From the NCBI GenBank assembly GCA_928212115.1, contig CAKMRJ010005523.1:240629899-240693898 (forward strand): 64,000 nt of DNA. Direction: 5' to 3'. Positions 33,948-46,519 of this stretch are shown one piece after another. The notes beneath the pieces were generated by a model, which made no database searches, had not been told where the DNA came from, and saw nothing but the letters and a program-made list of their open reading frames with translations. The position numbers and the translations under genes were made by a program. The DNA comes from Lactuca virosa (lineage: Eukaryota; Streptophyta; Magnoliopsida; Asterales; Asteraceae). Within the stretch, counting starts at the first letter, position 1; each line of letters begins with the position of its first letter.

Positions 33948-36587
33948 CCAGCCTACGATCTACCCAAGTATCACAAATTATGTGGCCCGCTCACAACCCT
34001 TCAGCTTATCCTACGATGATCTAAATCATCCTAGAGAATGGTACGAGCCAAGTCGTAGACTTCCATCCATAAGAGAACCGCCTACCAACCTAGTGAATGC
34101 TACGGCTGCTCTGCAGTCTTACAACACTTCCACAACCGCATACTAACCTAGTGAATGCTACGGATGCTCCGCAGTCTTACTTCACTTCCACAACCACATA
34201 GTAACCTAGTGAATGTTATGGCTGCTCCGCAGTCTTACATAACTTCCACAATCTCCATGGGCCCAACCAATGGTCTTACCAACTACACGCAATAATAACT
34301 AATCGAAATCACTGCAAGACAAAGCTCCGTCCTGCTGGACTCTATCAGGTGTTTGGGTCGTGCTTCAAACCCCAAAGCCTTCATCATACAAGAACATGCA
34401 GAGAGGTCCTAACACAACCCTCGACCAGAACCTATACACGAATCCATATAATTTGCTCTGATGCTTACCATTGACCAAAGCACCTTTTTCCTTGCTTAAA
34501 CCCTAAACCCTTTTGCAACCAGAACTGGTTATCTAGTCGTCTTAGAATGATACCATGTTGACTATCCTTCCCAGTTAATACTTAATCAAACAATATCTTA
34601 TCCACACCACCTGATCAATCATTCAAGGCCTCGTCGACCAAAAGGTAGTTTGCTCCACACTCACAATCCTGACCTATCTTGGATTCTTCCCGACCTCAAT
34701 GAACTCTGGTGCTCCTTCCAGATATACCGATCCAAATCCACGACATGGGTACAAATTCTAAAATGGCTCACACTTGGAACTACCCTCGATGGTCCCAAGT
34801 GACCATCCCTCACTTGGATTCATCTACATTCTGATAACCTCATAATCACTGGATTACCAAGCCATCCCATACTCTCCCTATCCAAACTTTACCACACCAA
34901 GCTTGTTGGATTAAGATCCAATGACCAAACAATATCGGCTGCCCACACCCCAATCCAGATGAAACACTTTACTACTCTTGACGAAAGATTGTCATATCCA
35001 AAGTACCTTCCCTTGATATAATTCTACATCCTTGTGCAATCCTAACTGATTACAAAGAACCCGTAGATCCACAATTGGAGAAGATAGATAACCACTTCAA
35101 TGCTCTACTTACTACCGAATCAAACCCGAGTTTGCTAAAGACAGTAATCCCACAATCCAACAATTAAGGGAAACCATACCAAGAAGCCAAGATATACCAT
35201 GGACAAAACTTGACGATAGGTTAAGGTCCACTGACCTCCAACTTATACAACCTGAAACCTAGAAAGAATCTCAACTATTGACGGTAAACGAGAAACAACC
35301 AATGATCGAGTATAAACTGACAACAATCCAACAATCCAATTTTCTACTGAACTAACCCATGCGGAACTACACATACCGAACTCTGAAGTTGATTGACAGA
35401 CCAACCACTGCTTATCTTAGGCTATATGTACCAATCTATACATCGAGCTGCCAAATCCTTCAATCAACTGATACTCGACCCGAGCGACCTAACCACCTCT
35501 TGATCAGTTCATCGGCATCCCCGAAAGGGACCACTGGCTACAACGAGCTCCTTGACCAACAACTTCCTGTCGCGAAGACCACTCATGTATTCCCGAGCAC
35601 ATACATCTGATGGCAACTTGCTCTGCACCCTCGTCTCGAACCAAAGTCTCGTATACCCGAACCGCCGATACCTGTAACCCATTCTTCTAGAACCATGAAC
35701 TCGAACAGATCAATGATATTCCAATTAGCATACCCAGTTCTACCATACTTACGTTTGAACTATCACCAAATGATGTTGCAGAAAACCACACTTCAACCGG
35801 CTCAACCAGATACATACCATCCCTGACTCTTGGAATGTATAACACAATGGAAGAGGATCTCCTAGATAAAGACCCAACAACTGAATGACATTACAAATAT
35901 CAGATGGAGACCACGAAACTTCCCAATCATAACGACCTCAATCATCAAGAATCCCATACAGATGAACAAGCAACAACTCTGATAGTCCCTTCGTAGCACC
36001 GATTCTCCATCCAGGAACAAATGGACTACCACACACTTCGCCTTTGAAACCCTGACCATTACTCCATCGTGAGAATCAATCATAAAAACAAGAGGCGTCA
36101 TCCTCATATTTAAGATACAACATAGATAACGTAAGTTGTCGTTCCTGATTCACTTCTCCTGTTCACCTGGAACAACCTGCAACAACACGCCCTAACTAAA
36201 CTAAAAGAAGGCATACCCCTGGTCCTCATCTTGTACAGTCTCTAGCAAAATGACTCTCTTTCCACATATGAAATATCTCGAGGCAATAAAACCATAAGAA
36301 TCCTCTTGCGCATTCCCAACCTTGTCGCAGATACCGCAACCATCTAGTTTCCCCCATTGGGTCTTCCTCCAAATTCTGAAATCATACGCTCGCTCTCTCT
36401 TTCCCTCAAGGAAAAAACTAGAAGAACATAATCCTTGTCATAGAAAATGACATTATAAGCCATCAGCCGATCTCTCAACCTCAGGCTCCAATCCTTAAGC
36501 CACTGATCCCAATCACCCCCTCCTTGAGTCCGGCGACTCAGACTGGCACTACCTTAAGCAAGGCAGCCAAGACCTCAAAATCAGTAA

Positions 36588-36632
<45 letters not shown>

Positions 36633-37182
36633 CATTCAATCCCAAACTGACATGGCCACTAAGGCTCAAACAATCACCTGACACGTATTTATCTCGGACA
36701 ACCATAACCGCAAGGCTGATAAATACCAAAATGCTGCAATGGACTCATGGTGCCAAACCATGTTCCTACCCTCAACCAGCTTCTTAGAAATTTCAGGTCT
36801 TTCCTTGATTTGAGTACGGATCTTGTGCTTTCAGTAGTACGGGTCCAATATTACCTTACACACATATCCGTACTTTCCTCAAAATCATCCCGAATCCTCT
36901 AAGTCACTTCCTTATAATGATACCTTCCAAAATCTACTAAACAACGCACTAGTCGCATTAAAACGCTTCCTAGGATCTCCTAGGATTCCCTCCTCATCCA
37001 GCTACCAGCTGCTGAAGGACTCCCATCGATGCCAGCTAACTAATTCACGAATACAGTTACCTGCAACAAAACCTAAAAAATCCTTCGACTAAAAGATCCA
37101 GCCCTACAACGTTTAGACTCAGACAAGAGCTGCGCAATAGGGCCAACTTAATCACTCTGGGATTATTTAACATTTGCAGCAT
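33948..37182 (-). other. Internal region of old minus-strand LTR element (middle)
   Basis: 3.2 kb without recognisable coding sequence on either strand. It is C/A-rich on the + strand with many short open pieces and no gag or pol motif. Imperfect copies of a block containing CCTAGTGAATG(C/T)TA and TCTTAC occur three times at about 34090-34240. A (TA)n microsatellite lies at 36591-36629. The region is best explained as the body of a non-autonomous, LARD-like element. Confidence 0.5.
36591..36629. repeat. (AT)n microsatellite
   Basis: About 39 bp of pure AT repeat in the old element's internal region. Confidence 0.95.
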
Positions 37183-37187
37183 GTAAC

Positions 37188-37524
37188 TGTTGGGGTACAA
37201 AGTTTTCCGTGAATGACTTTGTAATGTTTGACTTTTATAAAACCCACTTGCATGTGGAGTATTAGCCTTGTGACACATGAGAGATAGAGAGTGAGAGAGA
37301 GACATGTAAACACCTCTATAAATAGTGGGTTCATACTACATGTAGAGGTGTGCTTGAGAGATGTAAAAGTGAGTGTGTAAGTGTGTGTTATTTATGTAGT
37401 CTAGATCTAGATCCTTTTTGTGTAACACCATATACAGTCAATACATCTCTTGAACACCCAAATCACCATGTTCATTGTGCAAACTTTAATTCCGCATGCC
37501 AAACCATGTTCTTATGTCTCTATA
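37188..37524 (+). repeat. 5' LTR of non-autonomous element
   Basis: 337 bp. TATA box TATAAATA at 37317-37324, with a GAGAGA-type purine run about 30 bp before it. It starts TGTTGGGGTAC and ends TCTCTATA. Confidence 0.93.
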
Positions 37525-37526
37525 AT

Positions 37527-37538
37527 TGGTATCAGAGC
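37527..37538 (+). other. Primer-binding site, initiator tRNA-Met
   Basis: TGGTATCAGAGC two bases after the LTR end. Confidence 0.92.
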
Positions 37539-39239
37539 GGGTCTTCAAGATCAAGGTGATTTTTGAAGAACGATTCTCGGTTTGGCAAAATTTGTCACAA
37601 TTGAAGCATTTTTGGTGAGTCTCTCTCTATGATCTCTCTTAATTTCATTGAATTCGTGCGTTGCATTTTTGATTTGTGATCATTTGACTCGTTGGATCAA
37701 ATTTTTCTTGAAAAACCCATTTGTTGTGATCCAATAATTTTTCATTGAGCAAGGTCCGATCCAATCTCATATTCTTTTGTTCGATTTGATTCTCAGTTTA
37801 TAATTGTTCGTTTGAATCAAGAATTAGCCCAAAATCATTTTAGATCCATCACTGTTCATGATTGATTTAAGCCCAATATTCATTTCGTCTAAGATCCAAT
37901 ATCACATATTGTTAATATTCGTGAATGCATTGAGTCCGTAAATTGAATTCTATATTGTTCATTGTAAAAATTGATCCAGCCCATTCCTATGGCTCATTAC
38001 TGTTCATCATTTGTTTTTGGTTAAGATCATCATTCGCTTAAGAGTTTTTATCATTCCGATTTCTCATTTGTCTTCAATGTTTGAAGATCGTCAATAAACT
38101 ACTCGTTCTTAGTTGTCTCATATGTTCTAGTTCATCAATCAATATGATCTTGATTCTCAGTTTTGTTTTGTGAATCGATTGCGTATGATGTGTTAGATTG
38201 TCATTCGATTTTGATCAAATTGAAGCTGAGAAATTGTCAATCAATTTTTTGATTTGGATAAATATGGTCAAGAACAGTTAAAGATGGTGAAGAACAGTTG
38301 AAAAACACTTTTTGATCTGAAATCGGACCTCAGAATCATCGATTTCGTGTTTATGGTTCGTTGACTCTAAAAAGTCAAACTGTGAAAAAGTTGGAATTCA
38401 AGAGATGAATCGGTGAAATCGTATGATGATATTGATAGTTACAAGTTGTTTTGAGGCTGTAAGAGTCGAAATCTAGCTTAATTTGGGATTAATTTCGAAT
38501 TTGGAATTAAATGGGTGTATGTTCATGATGAACGAACACTGTGTTCGTTCATATTTGCTTCTTGAACGAGATGTGATGGGGTTTGATTTCAATGTTCAAG
38601 GGATGGAGTGATTGAAGATAAAGGCAGTCGAAATTGTGATTTAGTTTGAATGATAAAAGCGAAGGCTGCTAGTTGATCGAAATTTTTGATGAAATCGACT
38701 GTTTGGACGGAAATTGTTAGTCAAGATTTCGAAGGTTTGATAACTATTGTTTGATTTGGAGACTTGAAAATTCATTTTTGAAGTCGACTTGGAGTATATG
38801 TCGATTACTGATTTGTGATTTCGAATTGGAAGTCTCGGGTTTCACAGTCGATGAATTGAAGTCAAACTTGTGTTCAAATATTGTATTTCAGTTCGCATAA
38901 GGGTTGATTTGGGATCGATAGTCGATGGGTCTGTAAAAGCAAAGTCGACTGGGAAGATTACTGGTTTGTGATTGGGAAGTCAATTGGAGTCAATAGTCGA
39001 AGCCTGAGTTGATTTTGATTTCGTTGATCGATGGTCGATAGACGGGTTTAAGTGTTTGAAGAACGAATTGGGAAGATGATTTTGGTGCTCTGATTGAACG
39101 AAGAGTTTTGATCACAATGGTCGAAAATTGGGTTGGGGAAATGAAGGTTTTCGTGTTGTCGTGACTGGAAACGAAATTGTGGAAGAAAAATTTGATTTTG
39201 GGATGAATATACGAACTGTAAGAACGAAATGTCGATTCA

Positions 39240-39740
39240 GAGGTTACTGTTCATTAAGAGGCTTCGAATGCCTTCGAATTCGTGTGTTTGGATTTTGATT
39301 TCGTGTGAATTGAGGAAAAAGAAAGAAATGTTTCGAAAATGGTCCTTGAAGATTCGCATGTCTGTCACCTGATAATTTCGTACGAAGCGTTGCAAAATTT
39401 CGTATGTTTGGAATGAAAAAGCAAAATTTTCGAATGTAGTCCCTCAAGTTTCGAATGTTTGACAAATGGAAAAAGGCTTCGTATGAATTGATCAAAATTT
39501 CGAATGTTTTGATCAAAAAGCAGAATTTTCGAATTCAGCCCCTAAACTTTCGAATATTTGGCAACCTCAACAATTAATTGAAGTTTCGAATGTTTGACAC
39601 TTTTCACCCAAATTCGAAAATTTTCTGAAATTTTGAATGTTTGGACAACTCTTCGTATGTTTGGAGCATAAATGGCAGAATTTTCGAAAATAGTCCCTGA
39701 GGCTTCGAATGTTTGGCGGTTCATACCCAAATTCGCAAAA
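39240..39740. repeat. Cluster of degenerate TTCGAATGTTTG repeats
   Basis: About ten variants of TTTCGAATGTTTG (also TTCGTATGTTTGG) occur within 500 bp, separated by AAAATTTCG-, AGTCCCT- and CAAATTCG-like spacers. They lie in the interior of the non-autonomous element. Nothing here looks coding on the + strand; the open minus-strand pieces are translations of the repeat. Confidence 0.75.
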
Positions 39741-40482
39741 GGACTGTTTTTGCTGAAAATTGAAGAAAATGCATTTCAAGCCCCTGCAGTTTGTGCAAAT
39801 TGACGCTTTCTACCCAGCTTTGGAAAAGGGGGAGAGTTTTGCATATTTTGCTATTTTGGGCGCACCGGGTCACTGCAGAATTTTGAAATTGACAATTTCT
39901 ACCCAATTTTGAGAAATTTTGTCAAAGGCGATCCGTGAATGAAGCTAAAAATTCAATATTTTTTGGATTTTCTGGATTGAAGCACAAAGTTTATGCCACA
40001 TGTTAAGGGGGAGTTTTGACACGAAAAATTCCGAATAGAGCACGTTCTCTTTCCTTGAAGGTTTCATAATCAAATTTCGATTATAAAAAGGGGGAGAAAT
40101 TTATATGGAAATTCGAATTTGAATTTTTCATATTACGCGGATTTGAAGACCGAAGTGACCTTAATTTTTGAAGCTTACGAAATGATGAAATTGGAAGTTC
40201 GGAAGTGATGTATTCGAAATGGGTTTGGTTTTATTGAAGATTTTTGGGGTGTGCTTTATGCTCAACTTTTGGTGATCAATTTGGAGTTTGAGAAGCTCGT
40301 GATCATTCGTTGATGCTCGGTTTGTATGGTTTCACATCCTAGAGCCCAAATTGAAGAATCATGGAAGAATTGAAGATTGAAGTTCGTTTCGACATGTGTC
40401 ACCCTTGAGGCTCGGATCGCGTAGTTGGTCGATTTTGGAAGATTTGAAGTGGGTCATTCATTCCTAACTTTGAGGGGGATAA

Positions 40483-40819
40483 TGTTGGGGTACAAAGTTT
40501 TCCGTGAATGACTTTGTAATTTTTGACTTTTATAAAACCCACTTGCATGTGGAGTATTAGCCTTGTGACACATGAGAGATAGAGAGTGAGAGAGAGACAT
40601 GTAAACACCTCTATAAATAGTGGGTTCATACCACATGTAGAGGTGTGCTTGAGAGATGTAAAAGTGAGTGTGTAAGTGTGTGTTATTTATGTAGTCTAGA
40701 TCTAGATCCTTTTTGTGTAACACCATATACAATCAATACATCTCTTGAACACCCAAATCATCATGTTCATTGTGCAAACTTTAATTCCGCATGCCAAATC
40801 ATGTTCTTATGTCTCTATA
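40483..40819 (+). repeat. 3' LTR of non-autonomous element
   Basis: 337 bp, the direct repeat of 37188-37524, preceded by the purine tract at 40471-40482. Confidence 0.93.
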
Positions 40820-40824
40820 GTAAC

Positions 40825-41296
40825 ATAACATATTCATGCAATAATTAATTTACATCAATATGAGTCCTACAAAGCACAAAGTAAGAAAAATTCGAGCATC
40901 TAGAACTAAAAGTATTTCATAAAAAGGCAGTCCTATCTCAGAAGCACCTAAAGATCTCTAGTCGCTAGCGTACATCACTACCAGATCACACAACAGGCAT
41001 AAGGCATCTCTCCTAATCAGGCATCCTACCATGCAATACTGAGCAGATTCTTAGCCTAATCTAGCATACAATTCTCATATACTCATAATATCAAACATCA
41101 ATCATAAAACACGTATGGGTATTTTGGGAAATACTTACTTGAGCTCGGCTGATTGCACGCATCGCACCCCCTTTTATTTTAAAAACCTTTTTAGAAAATC
41201 ATTTTCTTTAAAAAAATTTCACTAATTCCTTAGTTTGAGTACAGGCACACCCGAGAGTATGCCCGAATCTCTCAAACCAAGGCTCTGATACCAACT
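40825..41296 (-). other. Leader of old minus-strand LTR element with primer site
   Basis: Non-coding. On the minus strand the tRNA-Met primer site TGGTATCAGAGC lies at 41282-41293, directly after the LTR ending at 41297. The rest shows nothing recognisable. Confidence 0.7.
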
Positions 41297-41581
41297 TGTA
41301 ACATCCCAAAATTCTGACCAAAATTTTCATTTTTTAATTTAAGTGTTTATCCAATTCACGACCATGAAAATCCTAGATAAAGCCATTGAACTCAAAACAT
41401 TTATCAGAGTATCATAAAAAAATATCATCTGCACAAATCTCCCGTTGATGCGATGCAATCGAGCTGTGCCCTTCCTTTAATATAAGAAAACCGAAAAACA
41501 TTTAAACTAAAAACTGTAAGCACAAAGTTAAGTAAGTTCCCCAAAATATCACTTAAAACACAACACAAATAACCAACTATA

Positions 41582-41740
41582 GGTTATCAGCTACCCTGGA
41601 GACTACCCGAAGTCTCAGTTGGCAAACAACATGCCCGGTGGGTAATCAACAACTGTGAAGACTACCCGAAGTCAAAGTGGGAAAACAACACGCCCGGTGG
41701 GTTATCAGTAACCCTGGAGACTACCCAAAGTCTCAGTACA
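41582..41740. repeat. Three tandem copies of a roughly 58-bp unit in LTR
   Basis: Units start GGTTATCAG, GGTAATCAA and GGTTATCAG and share GAGACTACCCGAAGTCTCAG, itself a palindrome-like stem around ACTACCCGAAGT, then AACAACAYGCCCGGTG. The third unit is partial. Confidence 0.85.
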
Positions 41741-43046
41741 CACATTAACACATATCATAGTAACAACAAATAAGACCCATCTAGTTAGCATGTATATACT
41801 ACCACACAGGCAAGTATACTAAGAAGACTCACCTTAATTCGCTGACAGATAATCCCACCCACACGTTGCTGTTAGGAAAAACTCCTCACACTGAACATAT
41901 CCAAAACCATCCCTAATTAAAATTTAGGGTAGTAACCCATACTCAAGGGTTCAATTCATATCCTCTATTTCTAAGGGTAAAAGTCCATCTTACCCTTCCC
42001 ATTCTAGACCCAACTAAAAGAAGCCCAAAGTCCAAAAACGACATAATCCAACTTCTGGGAGTACGCCATGCGTACTCCTTTAGTACGCCTTGCGTACCAA
42101 GATTCCATAGAAAACGGGCAAGGCACAAGCTACGCGTTGTGTGCCTAAAGTTACACCGGGCGTACTAGCTCTGAGGCCAAACTTCATTTTTGTGGTCTTA
42201 AACCATTAAGACAAAATGTCCAACACTTAGATCTAAACCTAAAGGACATCCTAACTCATAAAGTTCTTGACTTTATCCATTTACATGGCTTAAAAGAAGC
42301 CTAAAACCAAACCCTAGGTTAATAATTTCACACGGTGGACAATAACTCATGCATGGTTGAACTACAACCATGAAGGTCCGATTTTTATGCACTAGAATTC
42401 TCAAAAAAATTAAGAAATGCTATACTAAGATCTGAAGTAGCTTTTACTCACAAGATTCAAAACCATAGGACCAAAACTTGCCAAAACCATAAGCTAAACT
42501 AGATCTATATATGTGAATCATAAAGGTTGAAGCTTTATACCTATTGGGGTTCCCAAATGAGATGGTAGTTCATGATCTTCAAGCTTGAGCCACACCAATC
42601 CTTAATAAGATACTTCTTCTTCTTTAAGATGCACCATCAACACCTAAAAACACTCAAGGGGCTCAAAATCCTCACAAATTGGGCTAGGGTTTCGATATTA
42701 TGCTTTGGAGAGGTGGATGCTGAGTATGGAGAGGTTTCCCAGAAGTTAAGGATCTTTTATAGGGTTCAAACCCTAAAAATTACGGTTTTAGATCTGAGTG
42801 AGTACACCCTGCTACTTCCCGGTATGCCCAACGTACTCAAGAGGCTTCCCTCTTATTTTAATGAGGTACGCCCTACGTACAACCAATCCTAATTCCAACT
42901 CAACTTCAAACATTCGTAACTTCTTCGTTCCAACTTTGTTTTTGGCGTTCTTTATATCCACGGAAAGGTCTTGATGAGCTCTGCAACTCAATCTTCGTTC
43001 CAACTTAAAACCTTAACCCTCGCAAGTGATCTGTCGCATAGATTTC

Positions 43047-44685
43047 TGTAACAACGTAAATTTCCAAACGATTTTTTTTCATTTTTAACACAATTAAAAA
43101 TTCATTTCATAATTCACCAAATCACATATGTCTCAAATGTCAACAAGTAAACACAATCTCAAAATCATAAAAACAATCTCCCGCCAGTCTGTACAATCAT
43201 GTCGGTGCCTTGCCGCGATCCTCGGAACTACCTGAAACACATAACACATAAAACGGTAAGCATAAAGCTTAGTGAGTTCCCCAAAATACCACACACACAT
43301 AACAGCCACTCGAGGCTATGCTCAATAGACCCTCTGGTCAATGTGTCTCAGTGGGACCCTCCGGCCCCACGACTCTGATGGACCCTCTGGTCCCTCAACT
43401 AAGCATCTCAATATAATACATAGCAAGCATATCACAAACATATAGCAGGAACTCTCAATACACATCACATACACATAAGACCCACTGGTCACACATAAGT
43501 TACCACTCAAGGTAGGTATAGTGAGAAGACTCGCCTGGTAAGATAGCTAGTAAAACTCTGGTGCCCGAACTCGTTGATCTAGCCTCCGACTATTATAAGG
43601 ATACAATTTCTAATTAATACACTCCTTACATTCTCATTCCTAGAAAATGGGTAGAAGACCATTCCACCCTTTCCTGACCTCTCTTAATCAGTTTGACCAA
43701 ACCCTAAGGTCAACTGAAGTCAACTCCAGTCAACAGTCTAATATTGACCAGACTCGCCGAGTGCACTCGTGTGACTCGGCGAGTTCAAGCGTATCCTATG
43801 AATCCCTCTAAGGCCTCACATGACTCGTCGAGTTAACCTCCCAACTCGACGGGTTATCACTGGGTCACGAATCACGGGGCAAATCTGATCCGACTCGTCG
43901 AGTCATCTCATAGACTCGGCGAGTCGTCTCCATTGCATCACTCATATGGCCTTCTGAAGTCAGATCCGGAACTCTAACCCATAGATCTGGCCTTCTAGCA
44001 TCCAAAAGTCACGTAAAGGTCTGAACTTGGGGTTCATGCATGGTGTATATTGCTCTATATACCATTATGACTCCATTAAAGCTTCATAACTTCAAAGCTC
44101 CAAGGTTACTCACTCATGGCTTCCTACTTTCTGTTTCTCTGGACCTCACAAGGTCCAGATCTAAAGAGCAACTCGAGAAAGGGTTTGGATGCACCCAAAA
44201 CCCCATCAAAATGGTGATACAAACCCTAACTCAACAACCAAAGGAAAATCTAACCAAACACAAGGAAGGCAAGAGCTTATACCAGATCTGAAGCTTGAAA
44301 TGAAGATGAAACTGATCCCCCACCTCTCCTCTGAGATTCTTGCAACACCCTTGATCCTTTTCTCAAAGAAATGACCTCAAATTAACCTCTTTCCTCTCTA
44401 GCTCACAAAAGACTCTAGGGTTTCTCTCAAGGGACGAAGACACTGATGGGAAGGGGCCAAGGAGGCTATAAGTGCCTTTAAATAGGCCCAAGCCCGGGAA
44501 GATTAGGGTTTCTGCCCACAACGCTGACTCGTCGAGTCGGCTTTCCGACTCGTCGAGTCCATTCATTTTCCACGTCACCAAGTCGCGATCCTACTCGACG
44601 AGTTGAGGCGCTAACTCGTCGAGCCACTCCTCATTTCTCAAAATAAATACTCAATTTATCATACCTGTAATTTCCGGATGTTACA
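43047..44685 (-). mobile_element. Solo LTR, 1639 bp, nested in the old LTR
   Basis: Termini TGTAACAACG and GGATGTTACA with target duplication ATTTC at 43042-43046 and 44686-44690. Orientation is inferred from the TATA box on the minus strand (TATTTAAA, 44478-44485). No internal coding or primer site, hence a solo LTR. Ten CTCGNCGAG palindromes occur in five close pairs at 43750-43926 and 44524-44625. Short GACC..GGTC palindromes occur at 43326-43400. Confidence 0.88.
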
Positions 44686-44863
44686 ATTTCCCCGTTTCAC
44701 ACTTGGTTCCAATACACGATTTAAGGGCCTATACCTCCTTACCAAAAATAACCACTTTCATTAAAGTCCAAACCTTACTTCCTTAGAGCCCCAAATCCTT
44801 CACATATTCGAATTACGGTCCACAAGTCTTGAATCACAGAATGATCCGAAACGGGGTGTTACA

Positions 44864-46465
44864 TTTAATTTTTAGTCATTTTTATAATTTGAGAGGAAAA
44901 AAATTAGAAAAATCTATAAATGGTAGTTTAGACAAATTATATATTTTACATTCTGATAAACTTAAAACCAAACAGAAATCAAAAAATTATTCCATTACAT
45001 TACATGTTAATCAAATGTATTAAAAATTCATATTCTATTCGGAATTGAATTTCAATTTCTTTAGATTCTCATTCATATAAATGATTCTATTAAGTAATAA
45101 ATTAATAGGTAGTTGAAGAGTTTTACAAAAAATATGTTAATTAAGTAAATAACTAATAAATGTGACATTCTCATAACTCCTCAAATTTATATCTAATATT
45201 ATAATTAACTATTATATTTACGTTAAGTTATTTATATTTATATTGTTAGTATATTTGAAAAATTCTCTTATATATTTTTGCCTAATAAATTATAATATAT
45301 ATATTTATATTAATGTTATATTTTAAAAATGCCATATTAAACAAATAATGTATTATTTTATCAAGATAAATCTTATTTTCCTAACCAGAAGAAATAATTT
45401 TAGAGACTAATTTTTCGACTTATTTATTTAGATATTTGTTTGATTATGTTATATTTTCTTACATGTTAAAATATAATATACTACAATTCAAGTCATTTAA
45501 ATAATAAGTATGATTGAAGATAAATCATTCTCTTTTACCGTATCTACTTGATTTCTTTTTCAAGTTATTAATTACTACACGTTAATACAAAATTTTCAAT
45601 TACTTTATACTTTTGGTGTTATTAATGATTATTAAATAATGAGTAATTTAATTGGTTTTACAAAAGAACATGTTAATCGGTTAAATAGTTAATAAAATTA
45701 AAACACTCATAACTCTTCAAAATAATGATTTTTATAGTTTTAATAAGTTAAATTTGATTAAATAAATTCACATATATTTTTATATTGTACTAAATTAAAA
45801 ACAATATCATATTAAACAAATAATCTATCATGTTTTCGAGATAAAATTTATTTAAAAAAAGACCACTTTTAAAGCCTATAGTTTTGACTTATCTATTCAA
45901 ATATGTGTAGCGATTAACAATTATTAAATAATCTATAAATAATAAATAATAATTTTATTTGAAACTCTCATAACTTTTCAAATACTTTTAGTATCAATTT
46001 TAATTGGTTCATTAATATATATAATTGCAAAAAAAATCACCAAGACTTTAATCTATATAACATTTTAATTATAAAAAGCCGATTTTAAAAGTTTATAACA
46101 AAATTTTTATAAAAAATAATTTTAAAAAAAATAATAATTAACGATAATAATAATAATTAATAGTAACATAAAATTATAAATTATATTACATTATTTTAAA
46201 ACCATTGTTTGATATTTTAAAGAGTCACCTTGAGCCGATTTAAAAGTTTGTCAAAAATTTAAATTTTAAATCAATTAATTATAACAATTGTTAAAACGTA
46301 ACATAATTAAGAGTTATATTTATATTTATATGTATATAAGACATATGTAGAGCACCTTAAATAATATTGTTCAAAATATTGTAATTTTATATATCAATTT
46401 ACTATAAGATTTATTATTTCATAATTAGTGTTAATATTATAATCATTTCCAAAACATATACTTGT

Positions 46466-46519
<54 letters not shown>

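Larger units (their letters stand above)
37188..40819 (+). mobile_element. Non-autonomous LTR retrotransposon, 3632 bp
   Basis: Two 337-bp LTRs (37188-37524 and 40483-40819) with about five differences, flanked by GTAAC (37183-37187 and 40820-40824). The primer site TGGTATCAGAGC is at 37527-37538 and the purine tract TGAGGGGGATAA at 40471-40482. The 2.96-kb interior has no open frame resembling gag or pol. It must have been mobilised in trans. The LTR ends are TG...TA (TGTTGGGG...CTCTATA) rather than TG...CA, as fixed by the duplication. Confidence 0.93.
41297..44863 (-). repeat. 5' LTR of old minus-strand element, with nested solo LTR
   Basis: Read on the minus strand it starts TGTAACACCCCG at 44863 and ends GGGATGTTACA at 41297, next to the primer site. 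Without the nested insert it is about 1.9 kb. It has a TATA box (TATAAAAG) at 42754-42761. GTACGC..GCGTAC-type palindromes lie upstream of it (42823-42880) and downstream (42060-42170). Its ends match the truncated copy at 22161-22440. Confidence 0.85.

Noticed and set aside
39244..39906. Overlapping minus-strand open frames of 60-90 codons
   Set aside because: They follow the TTCGAATGTTTG repeat and have low-complexity products. The element is non-coding by comparison with its termini and age.
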